Source of the DNA: Myxocyprinus asiaticus
Lineage: Eukaryota > Chordata > Actinopteri > Cypriniformes > Catostomidae
Length of the DNA stretch: 64,000 bases
Direction: 5' to 3'
Assembly (NCBI RefSeq): GCF_019703515.2
Contig: NC_059368.1
Location: forward strand, 27,955,289 to 28,019,288
This document shows positions 25,915-36,833 of the stretch, one piece after another. The position numbers and the translations under genes are program-made. Position 1 is the first letter of the stretch. Every line of letters starts with the position of its first letter. The notes beneath the pieces were generated by a model. That model was not told where the DNA came from, made no database searches, and saw nothing but the letters and a program-made list of their open reading frames with translations.

Positions 25915-26936
25915 ACTAATGGCACTTTTCCACTGCACGTATGGTTCGACTCGACTCTACTTGCTTTACTTTTCTGAGCTTGCTTTTCCACTGCAGTTTA
26001 GTGCCGCCTCAACGTGGGTGGGATTATAGGCTGATCGTCATAGTTGCGCCGCCTCTACTGCCGTGACATCATCTTAAATGCGACACAAACATTATTGACC
26101 ATAAACAATAACACGACTGCTAGCTGTTAGCTACTAGCTCATTGTGCTGCATAAAGCAGTTGTTGCATGGTGATTTTACACAAGTGTAACAGTTAAATTG
26201 GCCTGGTTGTTTTAGAAGCAAGCTTTCCAGTAGCTGGTCAACTAAATAAAGTGAAGCTTTCAAGCAGAATATAGAGTTAACGTAACAAAATGTACCATCC
26301 TCCATCGTGGACTCCAACAACGCCATGGCCGAGTCCAGGGCACTCTCCCTCCCATTGCTCGCCGGTCTATTGCCATAGATAGCGTCCATTTGGTCGAACC
26401 ACTTCCACTTTCTTCTGTTTGAACCACTCCAGCTGTTGTGGTCCTTGATGGTTCTGTAGTCAGTTTTAACTTTTCCCTACACTGTTGGTAGGTCCGGTGG
26501 TAGCCGTGTGCGACCAACAGCTGAGACACTTCCTGAAAGACTTTTTTGTTTCGTATCGTTTCGTTCGTCGCTAGCAAGAGGAACATCTGCACCTCGTTTA
26601 TTGACCACGGCGTGGTTTTGCGCACAGCCATTTCTTTTTACAATTCGAAAGTCGCGTGAACAAATGATACTGCTATCGCTGTTGCTAACTTTAAAACTAG
26701 CGGGTTGATGTCCCGTGTTGCAAATCCTGTGACGCTGGTAGTGACGATTCTCTCTGAACAATCAGTGATCTGCAGGGTTTTGACGTCACATTTAGTATCG
26801 GCTTGGCTCGCTTGGAACCTCGACTGAGGTGGTACTAAAAAAAGTACCAGGTACTATCCACAGAGGAAAACCCCCAAAAAGCGAGCAGAGTCGAGTCGAG
26901 CCGAGCCGTACCGTGCAGTGGAAAAGCCCCATTAGT
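25915..26936 (-). mobile_element. PIF/Harbinger-like element with a Myb/SANT frame
   Basis: Terminal inverted repeats ACTAATGG-(2 mismatches)-CTTTTCCACTGCACG at both ends, 23 of 25 bases, followed by repeated CGACTCGACTC. The interior holds a minus-strand Myb/SANT-type frame but no Harbinger transposase, so this is a non-autonomous or decayed copy. 1022 bp. Confidence 0.7.
26280..26631 (-). pseudogene. broken Myb/SANT-like DNA-binding protein of a Harbinger element
   Basis: Begins MAVRKTTPWSINEVQMFLLL; W-S-x-x-E-V-x-x-F-L then VFQEVSQLLVAHGYHRTYQQ and CREKLK fit the trihelix Myb/SANT domain of the accessory protein of Harbinger transposons. Near 26390 the frame is lost, and the continuation MDAIYGNRPASNGRESALDS is found in another frame (26389 leftwards), so at least one frameshift inactivates it. 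Confidence 0.7.
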
Positions 26937-26939
26937 GAT

Positions 26940-27730
26940 TAGTTCCTGAGTTGGACAGCGAGGACAACACAACTCAGCTAAATTATGATTCTTTTTCTCC
27001 TAAATTGCGGTGTAGAAAACACTGCAAACAACATGCTGTCTTCTACCAAGCTGAAGACAAAAAAAATGTGTCTTCGCCAGAGAACCTATTATTCCTGTGC
27101 TCACCTAATGCCACGGTCTTCCTGTCTCTCTATGAACCTTATTTGTCCCTCAGCCTTATTCAATCAGGAAGGATATAAACACTAGGCCCCTTCATCAAGA
27201 TTAATTTCATCACCCCTCACAAAAGGCAGGTCAGAATTCTCGAAGTGCCTCACATTTTTAGCTAATTTGATTTCTCGGGCCATTCCACTTGACTGTTGAC
27301 CCATAGTCTTGATTGGCTCGTACCCACTAAAGCTCTCCAAAGCTGTTGTATGAGAGCCGATTGAACAGGGGAACTGCCATTAGTGCAAAATACTTTTCCT
27401 CTGTTGTATTCATTTCAAATGTGCTGCACGACAGCAGAAGCAGGCTGATATTGTCCTTTCAAGTGTGTGTCCCTTTTTTTTTTGCGCACACCCAACTCCC
27501 AATTCTCTTGACAATTTCTATTTCTCACTTAGCCTCTTTTCTCTCTCTCCTCTTTGGGTCTGGCTGCACTTCTCTCCTTCCACTGTATCTCTCGCACTCT
27601 CGCCCGTACAGCTGTTTCTGTGGTATCGTTTTTTGATCTTCTCTCATTTTTATCCACCCTCATTCCCTCCGTCATACTATCATCAGCTTCTCTGACCTGA
27701 TGTACATCTCTCTGTCTTTTTCTTTTCCAG
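26940..27730 (+). other. end of intron 9, pyrimidine-rich
   Basis: No repeat recognised. 27460-27730 is strongly pyrimidine-rich (CTCTTTTCTCTCTCTCC and similar) and leads into the exon 10 acceptor, acting presumably as an extended polypyrimidine tract. Confidence 0.6.
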
Positions 27731-27973
27731 CAACTAGTGGAGTCTCTGAATCGCCTGAAGTCTCAGACCAAGGAGCTGAAGGACGCCCATCAGCAAAGGA
27801 AGCTGGCCATGCAGGAGTTCTCTGAGGTGAACGAGCGCATGGCCGAGCTGCGCTCGCAGAAGCAGCGTCTGTCACGGCAGCTGCGAGACAAGGAGGAGGA
27901 GATGGAGGTGGTGATGCAGAAGATCGATGCCATGCGCCAGGACATCCGCAAAACCGAGAAAGCCCGCAAGGAG
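27731..27973 (+). CDS. cdc42bpb: cdc42bpb exon 10: coiled coil
   Basis: 243 nt, phase 0 to 0, residues 455-535. [20 protein letters not shown], then [20 protein letters not shown] and [18 protein letters not shown]. Strongly conserved coiled coil. The exon is markedly GC-richer than the flanking intron. Acceptor TTTCCAG, donor GTGAGC. Confidence 0.95.
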
Positions 27974-28568
27974 GTGAGCCACGGGGGGAGGAGTTGTGTA
28001 AATTAGTGCTTGCACGAATACCCATTTTTACTAGTTGACTAGTCATCCAGAAAGGGTGGATGGATGGATCTAACTGTTCTAATGCAAACTTGAAAACATA
28101 AACATCTGAGAAAAATTCCTTACTCTAGAGGGAAACTTGACAGCACGAAACAGCCACAGATGTATGTGCATGTAGCCTACTGTTTAAATATAATTAATAC
28201 ACTTAAGAAATGCAATTATTATTATTATTTTTTTTAAATAAAGTCAGATAATAACGCAGTGTGGATACAGTTAATAACATGCTTTTACACTGGTGACGGT
28301 GAGATTTAAGGTGAGTGTACCTGCATGCTCTCCTGGCGGGAACTGTTGTGATTGTCGGTGTGGATGGTACAGGGAGACTGGCGCGTCAACAGTGCTTGTT
28401 GTCATGGTGCACTTTAATTGCATTATTATGGTTTATGCAGTAAACGTAATGTTCATATATAGAGAAACATTTGGGCTGAAACTGATTAATTGACAATCCA
28501 TAAGCTTAATCAAATTATTAACGATGTATAACTGATCAAATAACTGATGGTTATTCATTAACGTCCCT

Positions 28569-28603
28569 GATAGATAGATAGATAAGATAGATAGATAAGA
28601 TAG
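28569..28603. repeat. (GATA)n microsatellite, interrupted
   Basis: About eight GATA units, with two GATAA interruptions, in intron 10. Confidence 0.9.
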
Positions 28604-28756
28604 AACTTAATCAATATGAACAAGGTACAAAATGTAAATAGTTGTAATGTATATTACAATAAATACACAAGATTGGAAAGAGTTAACATTATAGACAGAG
28701 GAAACATTGTATAACACCTTATTAATCTTATTACACATTTATTACAGCACTTATTA

Positions 28757-29165
28757 CATGGCTTCTAACTAAATGGAAATGAAATATTGATTTGAGTTGA
28801 AATTATGTTAATATGCGAGTAGAAAGAGACCACTGAGTCTCCAGAAACAGCTGAATGCCACCTCAGGTTTGTTTCTGAAAGGTGTTTATGTTGCGAAAAC
28901 AGCTGTTAGACTGCTCATTATCCCACTTGTTGCAAGACCAAAATAAATGTGCATGAAGTATTGTTTAAATGATTTTATTAGCTTTCTTGTAAAGATCACA
29001 AAGTGATACGAGAAGTAGGAAAGATGACTTGCAATACCCGGTTGGGTGGTCTGATATTACTTAGGATAATCCCTGGATGTGCGGTCATTATTCAGATGTA
29101 TCAGATTGCTGGATGGTGTGATTGACCAATCAGAATAGAGTATTCTAGAAAGCTGTGTAACTGAA
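28757..29165. repeat. dispersed repeat, copy 1
   Basis: TTGATTTGAGTTGAAATTAT, then ATTTTATTAGCTT, TGATACGAGAAGTAG and GACCAATCAGAATAGAGTAT match 60537-60750 in the same order. About 165 bp (28805-28970) is extra in this copy. Family unknown. Confidence 0.65.
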
Positions 29166-29559
29166 AAAATATAAAATGTGCACAATATTAACATTATATT
29201 AAAAGTAATAATAATAATAATAATACATAATTATACCAATCAAGTATACGTTTTTCGAGGAAAAAAATAAAAATCAGAGATTGCATTTAAAAAAACTTAA
29301 GAGTTGATGCCACTCTAATATCACTTGATAGCGAGTTCCACAATATTGGGACATAAGAAAAGAAAGCCCTGTCCATTTGATCCACAATTAGTCAACACAG
29401 ATCCAACGCATAAACTAGTGGCATAACTAATCGACTGCTTGGTCAGTGCAGTCCTTAGTGGAAATGCAGGTGCTCTGTTTTTGGTGCGCACCCGTGACAT
29501 GCTTGTTAGGAACATGATTAAAAAGGGTCAGGGTCGCGCCTCCACTTGCAATGTTATGA

Positions 29560-30100
29560 TTTTTGGATCTGTTTTTGGACCAAATGGAGATTGATTGTTG
29601 TGGGCTTTCATCTGGAAGATGTATGTGTCATCCTGGTATTCCAAACTGGGTTTGTCTGGCTCCCATCAGGTATTTATTACTCAGCATCAACATGTTAAGG
29701 CCCCTGGGGCTGACGGAGCACACAGTCAAACACAGCACTAGGCCTTAGAATGCCGCACATTTTTGAAGTTCATCAGTCACGCTCCAGAGAGAGACGACGC
29801 AATGGAGAGGCAGGGAATCCAGCTCCTTAGTTTAGCGCAACAGTTCCAGATCTCCCTAGATGACAGCAGGAATTTCTTCACGCCCCTTCTCGCCTGCCTT
29901 CCCCCTGCCTCACGGACCCCATGACCTCCTCTGGACCTCAGTGGCTAACTAGAGCCAGATGGGCAACACTGACCGCAGTGCAGGCCCACTGCTGACTGCA
30001 GCTGGAGCGGGGAAAGCACTGGCCTCTTAACGCTGTCAGCCACCAGACCCTCCCCCATTTATACACCCTTTTCCTCTCGTTTGTCTTCTTTCACATTCTC
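29560..30100 (+). other. GC-richer unique block inside intron 10
   Basis: In contrast to the AT-rich surroundings this block has words such as GGCCCCTGGGGCTGACGG and CTCGCCTGCCTTCCCCCTGC. No splice-bounded open frame fits the gene and no repeat ends were seen. Possible conserved non-coding sequence or old unique DNA. Function unknown. Confidence 0.5.
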
Positions 30101-30247
30101 TGTCGTGTGGACACATTACTTTTTTAGAAGAATAGTTTGTGTGGATTTGTCTTGGGACAAATTGAATTGTTGCTCTCTTGATGTCAGGAAGTCTTTAGTA
30201 ATGAAAGACCTATGGCTCCCGGAGATCAAAACGTGAGATGTCAAACA

Positions 30248-30623
30248 CAGTGGCCCCCAAAAATATTTGGACACTTAAGCTTCACTTGGCATTTATTTGA
30301 AAGAAACAGAGCACATGCACACATTAAGCAAAACATTTCACAAAAGTTTTTTTTGGTTTTAAATTTAAAACAATAGCTATTCTGTTCAAAATTAAGACCA
30401 AATTTATTTGTTGTTCTGATTGGCCAGCTTAGTTAAACATATGCGTATTTAATGTGATGAACTACATATGGGGTTATTCTGCTAGGACACTTTACACATC
30501 CACAAAAAAAAAAAAAAAAAAGTCGGTTCTGGTTTTGCACTTGCCACTTGGTTTAATGTTTTGTTGTCTAATGCAATGACATTAAGTGTGACATCAGTAT
30601 CTAAATGTTTTTGGGGGCCACTG
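30248..30623. mobile_element. Tc1-type MITE
   Basis: Ends CAGTGGCCCCCAAAAATATT and, inverted at the right, CAGTGGCCCCCAAAAACATT. TA follows at the right. 376 bp without coding capacity. Lies 127 bp before exon 11. Confidence 0.8.
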
Positions 30624-30750
30624 TATAGTGTTTAAGACAGGGTTTGTGTGGTTAAAATTAGGCCAAGAGTATGGGAATGGATTTAAGATTATCCATCTGA
30701 GTCCTCATGTCATTCATATTGATTGTTTTTTTTGTGTGTGTGTGAGATAG

Positions 30751-30861
30751 CTGGAGTCTCAGCTGGAGGATGCGCGTGCCGAAGCCTCTAAGGAGCGTAA
30801 GCTCAGAGAGCACAGTGAAGTCTACTCCAAACAACTGGAGAGTGAGCTGGAAACACTCAAG
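30751..30861 (+). CDS. cdc42bpb: cdc42bpb exon 11: coiled coil
   Basis: 111 nt, phase 0 to 0, residues 536-572. [20 protein letters not shown] followed by [17 protein letters not shown]. The acceptor GAGATAG follows a T-rich and GT-rich run. Matches the mammalian block that contains [13 protein letters not shown]. Confidence 0.93.
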
Positions 30862-30911
30862 GTCAGAGATCACATCATTCTTAGTGTGCTTCTTCTCTTA
30901 CGACTTATAAT

Positions 30912-31855
30912 AGGAATAGTTCACCCAAAAATGAAAATTCTCATTATTTACTCATACCATCCCAGATGTGTATGACTTTCTTTCTTCACCAGAATAAAGA
31001 AATTAAGATTTTTAGAAGAATGTCTCAGCTCTGTAGGTCCATACAATGCAAGTGAATGGTGGCCAGAACTTTGAAGCTCCAAAAAGCACATACAGGCAGC
31101 ATAAGTAATCTCCAGTCTCCAGTGGTTAAATCCATGTCTTCAATTTTATTTGTATAGCCCATTTTTACAACAGACATAATTTCAAAGCAGCTTTACAGGA
31201 AATTATGCTATAACAGAAAATAAAATTGTAATGCCTTAGTCATCATTGTGCGGTTTGATAAAAACATGATTGTAGATTGTGCCTAAATAAGTAAATCATT
31301 TTTGTATTTAGACCCCCATTAAGCAAGCCAAAGGCGACTTAAGGAACAAAAAAACTCCATAAGACGTTGGTAAATGAAGAAAAAATAAGCTTGGGAGAAA
31401 CGAGGAGCGATGTGATAGATGTGGGTGAGAAATAGATCAATATTTAAGTCTTTTTTTAAACTATAAATTCCCACTTTTGACCAGCCCCGACAAATAGGTG
31501 GTGATATGCACAAAGAATGGAATCATCAAAAAAACACAAGGAGAACGTGAAAGTGGAAATTTGTAGTAAAAACAAAAAGCACTTGTTTCTCACCCACACC
31601 TATCATATTGCTTCTAAAGACATGGATTTAACCACTGGAGTTGGATTGATTACTTTTGTGTTGCCTTTATGTGTTTTTTAGAGCTTCAAAGTTCTGGCCA
31701 CCATTCTCTTGCATTGCATGGACCTACAGAGCTGAGATGTTTTAACTAAAATTAATCTGTGTTCTGCAGCGGAAAGAAAGTCATACACATCTGGGATGGC
31801 ATTAGGGAGAGTAAATGATGAGAGAATTTTCATTTTTGGGTGAACTACTCCTATA
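30912..31855. repeat. fold-back repeat A (GTTCACCC family)
   Basis: Left arm begins GGAATAGTTCACCCAAAAAT, right arm ends ATTTTTGGGTGAACTACTCC. Inner inverted text includes GTCCATACAATGCAAGTGAA and its complement, so arms of about 230 bp face each other. The centre (about 31139-31400) is a different repeat, with TTTATTTGTATAGCCCATTT and GCAAGCCAAAGGCGAC, common in teleosts. Confidence 0.75.
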
Positions 31856-31859
31856 AGCC

Positions 31860-32570
31860 ATGACAGTTCTTTTCCACCATCATGTAGTTTATTAGCCTAG
31901 TGAATCTTTCTCCTTGGGTGAATCTCACATGTTTTTCAAAGAAAATGAAAGCATATTTCTAGGACCATTGAAAGTAAATTACTTTAGAATTACTTGATGT
32001 TAAAATACTTTCTCCTATCTCAGCTTAATATGCAGAGTTAATTATAAGCAAGCCATTCATAAGCCATTGTTTTATTTATTTGATCAGCATGACATAGGAC
32101 TATCCCACCATGATGTATGAAAAAAAATCACATTACAGTAATGATCATTTTTCTTTTTATTTATTTATCCTAATGGTCCTAAAAGTAGACTTTTTCTTTA
32201 ATAAAATTATGAGATACTATTATTCATACTCCTTTTTTTTTTTTTTTTTTTTTGGCAATAATATCTGAACATGTTCTTTGTTTTGTGAGATTCAACCCTT
32301 TGCCTCGTTTTTTTTTTTTCCTCAATGATTCATCTGTTCTTTACCTTCCATGGGGAGCGTTTATTTTAGCTATCAGCTGGCTTCCTCCTTTCACCTATTA
32401 ACCCCATATATCACCTTACTTTCCCTCCGTGCTTTCTTTTTCCTCCTGCCTTGCTTGGGATATCCTGCATGCTTATAATTAGCTGGATGTTCCTGCTTTC
32501 TTTTATGACTTGACCATCTGCATGAGAGTCAAGGAGAGCAGCTCTCCTCCTTTCCCTCTTTCCTCTTGTC
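31860..32570 (+). other. intron 11, second part
   Basis: T-runs at 32233-32254 and 32310-32322. Otherwise AT-rich, without recognised repeat or coding signal. Confidence 0.5.

Positions 32571-32574
<4 letters not shown>

Positions 32575-32642
<68 letters not shown>
32575..32642. repeat. (TA)34 microsatellite near the exon 12 acceptor
   Basis: Uninterrupted TA units ending 47 bp before exon 12, next to a CTCTCTCCTTCTG polypyrimidine tract. Read as protein it gives a spurious Tyr-Ile open frame in both strands. Confidence 0.97.
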
Positions 32643-32648
<6 letters not shown>

Positions 32649-32689
32649 GTATATCTGTCAGAGTCTCTCTCCTTCTGTATATCTCTCAG

Positions 32690-32937
32690 ATGAAGCAAGG
32701 AACTGGTCGCACATCAGTCCTCAGTTCAGAGACCCAGCAGGAGCTCACCAAGGTGAAGTCAGAGCTGGACAAAAAGGTGTTGTTCTATGAGGAGGAGCTA
32801 GTGAGGCGTGAAGCCAGTCACACTACAGAACTGAAGAACCTGAGGAAGGAGCTCCATGATTCTGAGGGCCAGCAGCTGTCCCTGCACAAAGAGCTGCTGG
32901 TGCTTAAAGACAAACTGGAAAAGGCCAAGCGAGAACG
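32690..32937 (+). CDS. cdc42bpb: cdc42bpb exon 12: coiled coil
   Basis: 248 nt, phase 0 to 2, residues 573-654. [19 protein letters not shown] is followed by the conserved [17 protein letters not shown] and [17 protein letters not shown]. The long open frame that runs into it from the left is only the TA microsatellite read as Tyr-Ile repeats. The true acceptor is CTCTCAG at 32689. Confidence 0.94.
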
Positions 32938-33238
32938 GTGAGGAGAGCTGCAAACTATCTGCAAAAGTGACAGAGTTTCATTTGCTGTTTCATTTTAACA
33001 AATTTGATTTGATTCCAGATAGGGAATTAGGGATATAGTGGGCAGATCTATTAATTGGACTACACGTTTCCTTTTTGAGGTTATCATACTGAAAGTTTAT
33101 CCCATTGCTAGTTCCACTTTTGTTAATAAAAGTGATAGTTTTGAGTAAATTTAGAGTGAATATTGTTTAAAATAATATCATCAGCCATTAAAACACCCAT
33201 ATCAAACACTAATTCCATCCCCCTCTCCATTTCCACAG

Positions 33239-33344
33239 GCAAAATGAAATGGACGACTCCCTGGGTGCCCTGAAGGAGAAGTATGAGCGCGAACGCAGCC
33301 TCCTCTCTGAGGAAAACCGTAAACTCACTGCAGAAACAGACAGG
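33239..33344 (+). CDS. cdc42bpb: cdc42bpb exon 13: coiled coil
   Basis: 106 nt, phase 2 to 0, ends at residue 690. QNEMDDSLGALKEKYERERS then LLSEENRKLTAETDR. Acceptor TTCCACAG, donor GTAGGA. Intron 12 (301 bp) before it shows nothing notable. Confidence 0.94.
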
Positions 33345-33422
33345 GTAGGACTTATGCATGTCATTTGGCTAGAGGCAGTGTTTGAGTGTCAGTCTGTTGG
33401 AGTGACAGTCAGTCCGTGTTAA

Positions 33423-33590
<168 letters not shown>

Positions 33591-33673
33591 TGAGAAGGAC
33601 ATCTCTAACATGCAGTACAATGTTCAAAGACCATTTGTAGCTATTCAGCAAAGAATATCTTAAATGAAATAAT

Positions 33674-34406
33674 TAGGGCTGTCAAAGTTAACCTAATTGC
33701 CGAACCCAACTCTTGCACACGTTCATTTTGTTTTCCTTCCTTAAAAAGGATCTGAATGCATTAGGCCTGTTGCGATTATTAAATAACCGTCTCATTATTG
33801 GGCATTCAAATTCCAATCACATTTTAATGCCCAAATAAGGGAATTTGAAGCGAATATACTGTATAAATGCTTTGAACGGTGCGTTTGTGTTTCATTCAGT
33901 TGAACTGCGAGTCCAACCGTCACTGAGCCGCACTGCGGACGTCAAACAGGTTTTTTTTTTACGCACTACAAGCGTTCTGATGCGCACTGTTAGCAGAGGC
34001 TCGCACCAAACTCCCGTGAAAATATAAACAAACAAGTATAAACTTTGATAGTGAATGCAAAGTGCTCCGGTTTCACTTTAAACGATTGTGTAATCGCTAA
34101 TGTTCCTGGTTCATACAGGCAGTGTTAATAACATGCAGTGACAGAGAGGAGGAGACACACATTTACTCTATTTCTGTGGAGTGCTAAAATTATTAAATGA
34201 AATCTCAAAAGATTTTGCTTCATGAGAAATAAGGGCCTGTGGGTTTAATCAGAGCATTAAAATAACGTGAAAGTGAAGAAATTCGGACAGAAATATTTCA
34301 CTATTGCATAATATAAAAATATCTAATATAAATATAAGTTCATCTTTTTTAAAGTTAACAAAAGAGATTAATCATGATTAAATAAGTTAATCGATTGACA
34401 GCCCTA
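33674..34406. mobile_element. non-autonomous hAT element with 8-bp target duplication
   Basis: Left end TAGGGCTGTCAAAGTTAA and right end (inverted) TAGGGCTGTCAATCGATTAA. The exact duplication gaaataat flanks it at 33666-33673 and 34407-34414. 733 bp. The interior (CACATTTTAATGCCCAAATA, then CACTGAGCCGCACTGCGGA) is shared with 41060-41550. Confidence 0.92.
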
Positions 34407-34445
34407 GAAATAATATAATTATTGGCTTGCTCATGTTACAGTTAA

Positions 34446-34676
<231 letters not shown>

Positions 34677-34686
34677 TGATCTACTG

Positions 34687-35485
34687 ATATGTTCCATTTT
34701 TATAGCCTTGTGTGCTTCAGCTAAGTAGGGCATCTGTTATGATAGAGAGAGGACATCATCTAATTTTGTCAGTAAAAGGGTTATGCAGTGGAAATCAATC
34801 TCTCTCTCTCTTTTTCTCCCTCTCTCCAACTCCTCCGAGTCATAGCACAGTAACAACGTGAGCTGATATAATTAAGACCAAGATAAGTATGTTCTGTTGA
34901 GTGCTTTAAATAGCAAATCTAATGGAAATTTATTGAATGGAGGTGACATGTTAAAGTTGTAGGTGATGGAGGTCACGTTTGATTTAATATCCTTCACTAA
35001 GGAGGTTAAGGACAAACTATAGGAAGGAGTCCCTTTTCTCCCTTGAAAGTGCTCTTTGTTTTTGCCATAGTGGGATCTGCTGTTTGTGGCCCAGAAGGTT
35101 TGGGTTGAAGCCATCATCCAGAGATGTGGTCAGATTTGCCTATTCTCAAGTTGAACTAATTGGCCTAATTGTAGGGTTGCTACAGGATATGATAGAAAAA
35201 AAAAAGTCAATTGAGTTTTGGCAATTGTAAAGGATGTCATAAACTTCCTGTGTTTGGGTCACTAACAAAAATATCAGACTGATTTCAATAAAATGTCATG
35301 ATGTGTGGTTTTCTTGATTTTAATGATGATTTTTCTCAAACATCCGGGCAAAACATTTCTTTTTGAATATGATTTAACATTACTCCCTTCTTGCTCAAAT
35401 ATCTCTTAGGGAATCTAATCAGTAGGTCTGTTCAGTTTTTGATGTTTTTTTGTTTAATTTTTGGGTACTTTTATTACTATATCAG
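34687..35485 (+). other. intron 15, first part
   Basis: CT-rich run at 34798-34836. The rest shows no recognised repeat or gene. Ends at the candidate cassette. Confidence 0.5.
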
Positions 35486-35548
35486 CAAGGCTCTGGAGTA
35501 AACATCCCAACCCAGAGGTCTATGGTAGCACCTTGGGTCACCAAGCGG
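35486..35548 (+). CDS. cdc42bpb: candidate alternative cassette exon of cdc42bpb
   Basis: 63 nt, phase 0 to 0, bounded by ...ATATCAG and a consensus donor GTGAGT. It would encode 21 residues beginning QGSGVNIPTQRSMVAPWVTK, inserted between SLGSRTL and DPLWKVRR without breaking the frame. Supporting: symmetric phase, good splice sites, an open frame and locally less AT-rich sequence. Against: I do not recognise the peptide in a known MRCK isoform, and short open symmetric segments occur by chance. It could equally be intron. Confidence 0.35.
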
Positions 35549-35893
35549 GTGAGTGTCTCCATCAAACCTCCGATCCTTTTGGAGCAGTTCCAGGCAGAAG
35601 GCGGCGCAAAAGATTGTTCTCTTGGCGACTTGCCAATCAATCTCTCATTCATCTGTCCAGGCTAAAAATCAGGGTTATAAAAAGCAGTGTATTACTGCTA
35701 AAATTTGAAAAGGCAGATGAATGGAAATGCTGCATCAGCTCTCCTCATTGCTGATCATATTTCATAAAACATGGGAAACATTTCAGATATGCACACGCCC
35801 ATTACTCTGACAAGGTCAAGTGTGTATACCCTCCACTTTCTGCTTGCATGATTTTTAATGGATGTCAAATTGGTTGCACTGAGAAGTCATTAG

Positions 35894-36833
35894 AGGAATA
35901 GTTCACCTAGAAATGAAATTTCTCAATTTTCTCACCCTCATGCCATCCAAGATGTGTATGACTTTCTTTCTTCTGCTGAACACAAACGAAGATTTTAATA
36001 AGAATATCTCAGCTCTGTAGGTCCATACAATGCAAGTGAATGGGGACCAAAATTCAAAAGGCAGCATAAAAGTAATCCATATGACTCCAGTGGTTAATTC
36101 ATGTCTTCAGAAGCTATATGATAGGTGTGGGTGAGAAACAGATCAATATTTAAGTACCTTTTTTACTATAAATCTCCCTTCCTGCACAGTAGGTGGCAAT
36201 ATGCACAAAGAATACAAATCGCCAAAAACAAAAGAAGAATGTGAAAGTGAACGTGGACATTTATAGTGAAAAAAGACTTAAATATTGATCTTTTTCTCAC
36301 CCACACCTATCATATTGCTTCTGAAGACATTGATTAAACCACTGGAGTCGTATGGATTACTTTATGCTGCCTTTATGTGCCTTTGGAGCTTCAACATTTT
36401 GGTACCCATTCACTTGCATTGTCTGGACCTAAAGAGCTGAGATATTCTTAATCAAATCAAAATCAAATCAAATCACTTTATGGTCACTCAACCATATACA
36501 CAAGTGCAATAGTGGGTGAAAGTCTTGGGTGCAGTTCCGAGCAACATAGCAGTTATGACAGTGATGAGACATATACCAATTTACAATAAACATCAGATTA
36601 CACAACACAATTTACATATCTAATATACACATAATCACACACAACACAATATACAAATAATAATATACAATGTACAGTATACAATACACACTATATATAA
36701 TACACAGTATACAATAAAAATAGTACATATAAAATATACAGTAGGTTGTATATAAGCACATGAAAGAAAGAGATGGCATGAGGTTGAGAAAATGATGAAA
36801 AATGAAATTTTGGGGGTGAACTGTCCCTTTAAC
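35894..36833. repeat. fold-back repeat B (GTTCACCC family) with a nested insert
   Basis: Left arm GGAATAGTTCACCTAGAAAT with GTCCATACAATGCAAGTGAA. The inverted arm passes through CCATTCACTTGCATTGTCTG and ends GGGGGTGAACTGTCCCTTTA. 36457-36765 interrupts the right arm with ATCAAATCAAATCACTTTAT and ACACAA-rich sequence that looks like the 3' end of another retroelement. Confidence 0.75.
36457..36765. repeat. insert in fold-back B, probable non-LTR element tail
   Basis: Starts with repeated ATCAA, then CACTTTATGGTCACTCAACC and GGGTGCAGTTCCGAGCAACA, and becomes AC/AT-rich. Such text is common at 3' ends of fish non-LTR elements as I recall. No coding part present. Confidence 0.4.

Noticed and set aside
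27672..28046. 124-codon minus-strand frame
   Set aside because: Antisense shadow of exon 10, which has very strong sense-strand similarity to MRCK coiled coil.
29321..29515. 64-codon minus-strand frame (MFLTSMSRVRTKN...)
   Set aside because: Not matched to any family with confidence. It may be old repeat sequence but cannot be supported.
32411..32698. 95-codon minus-strand frame with a Tyr-Ile run
   Set aside because: Translation of the (TA)34 tract. The sense strand holds the intron before exon 12.
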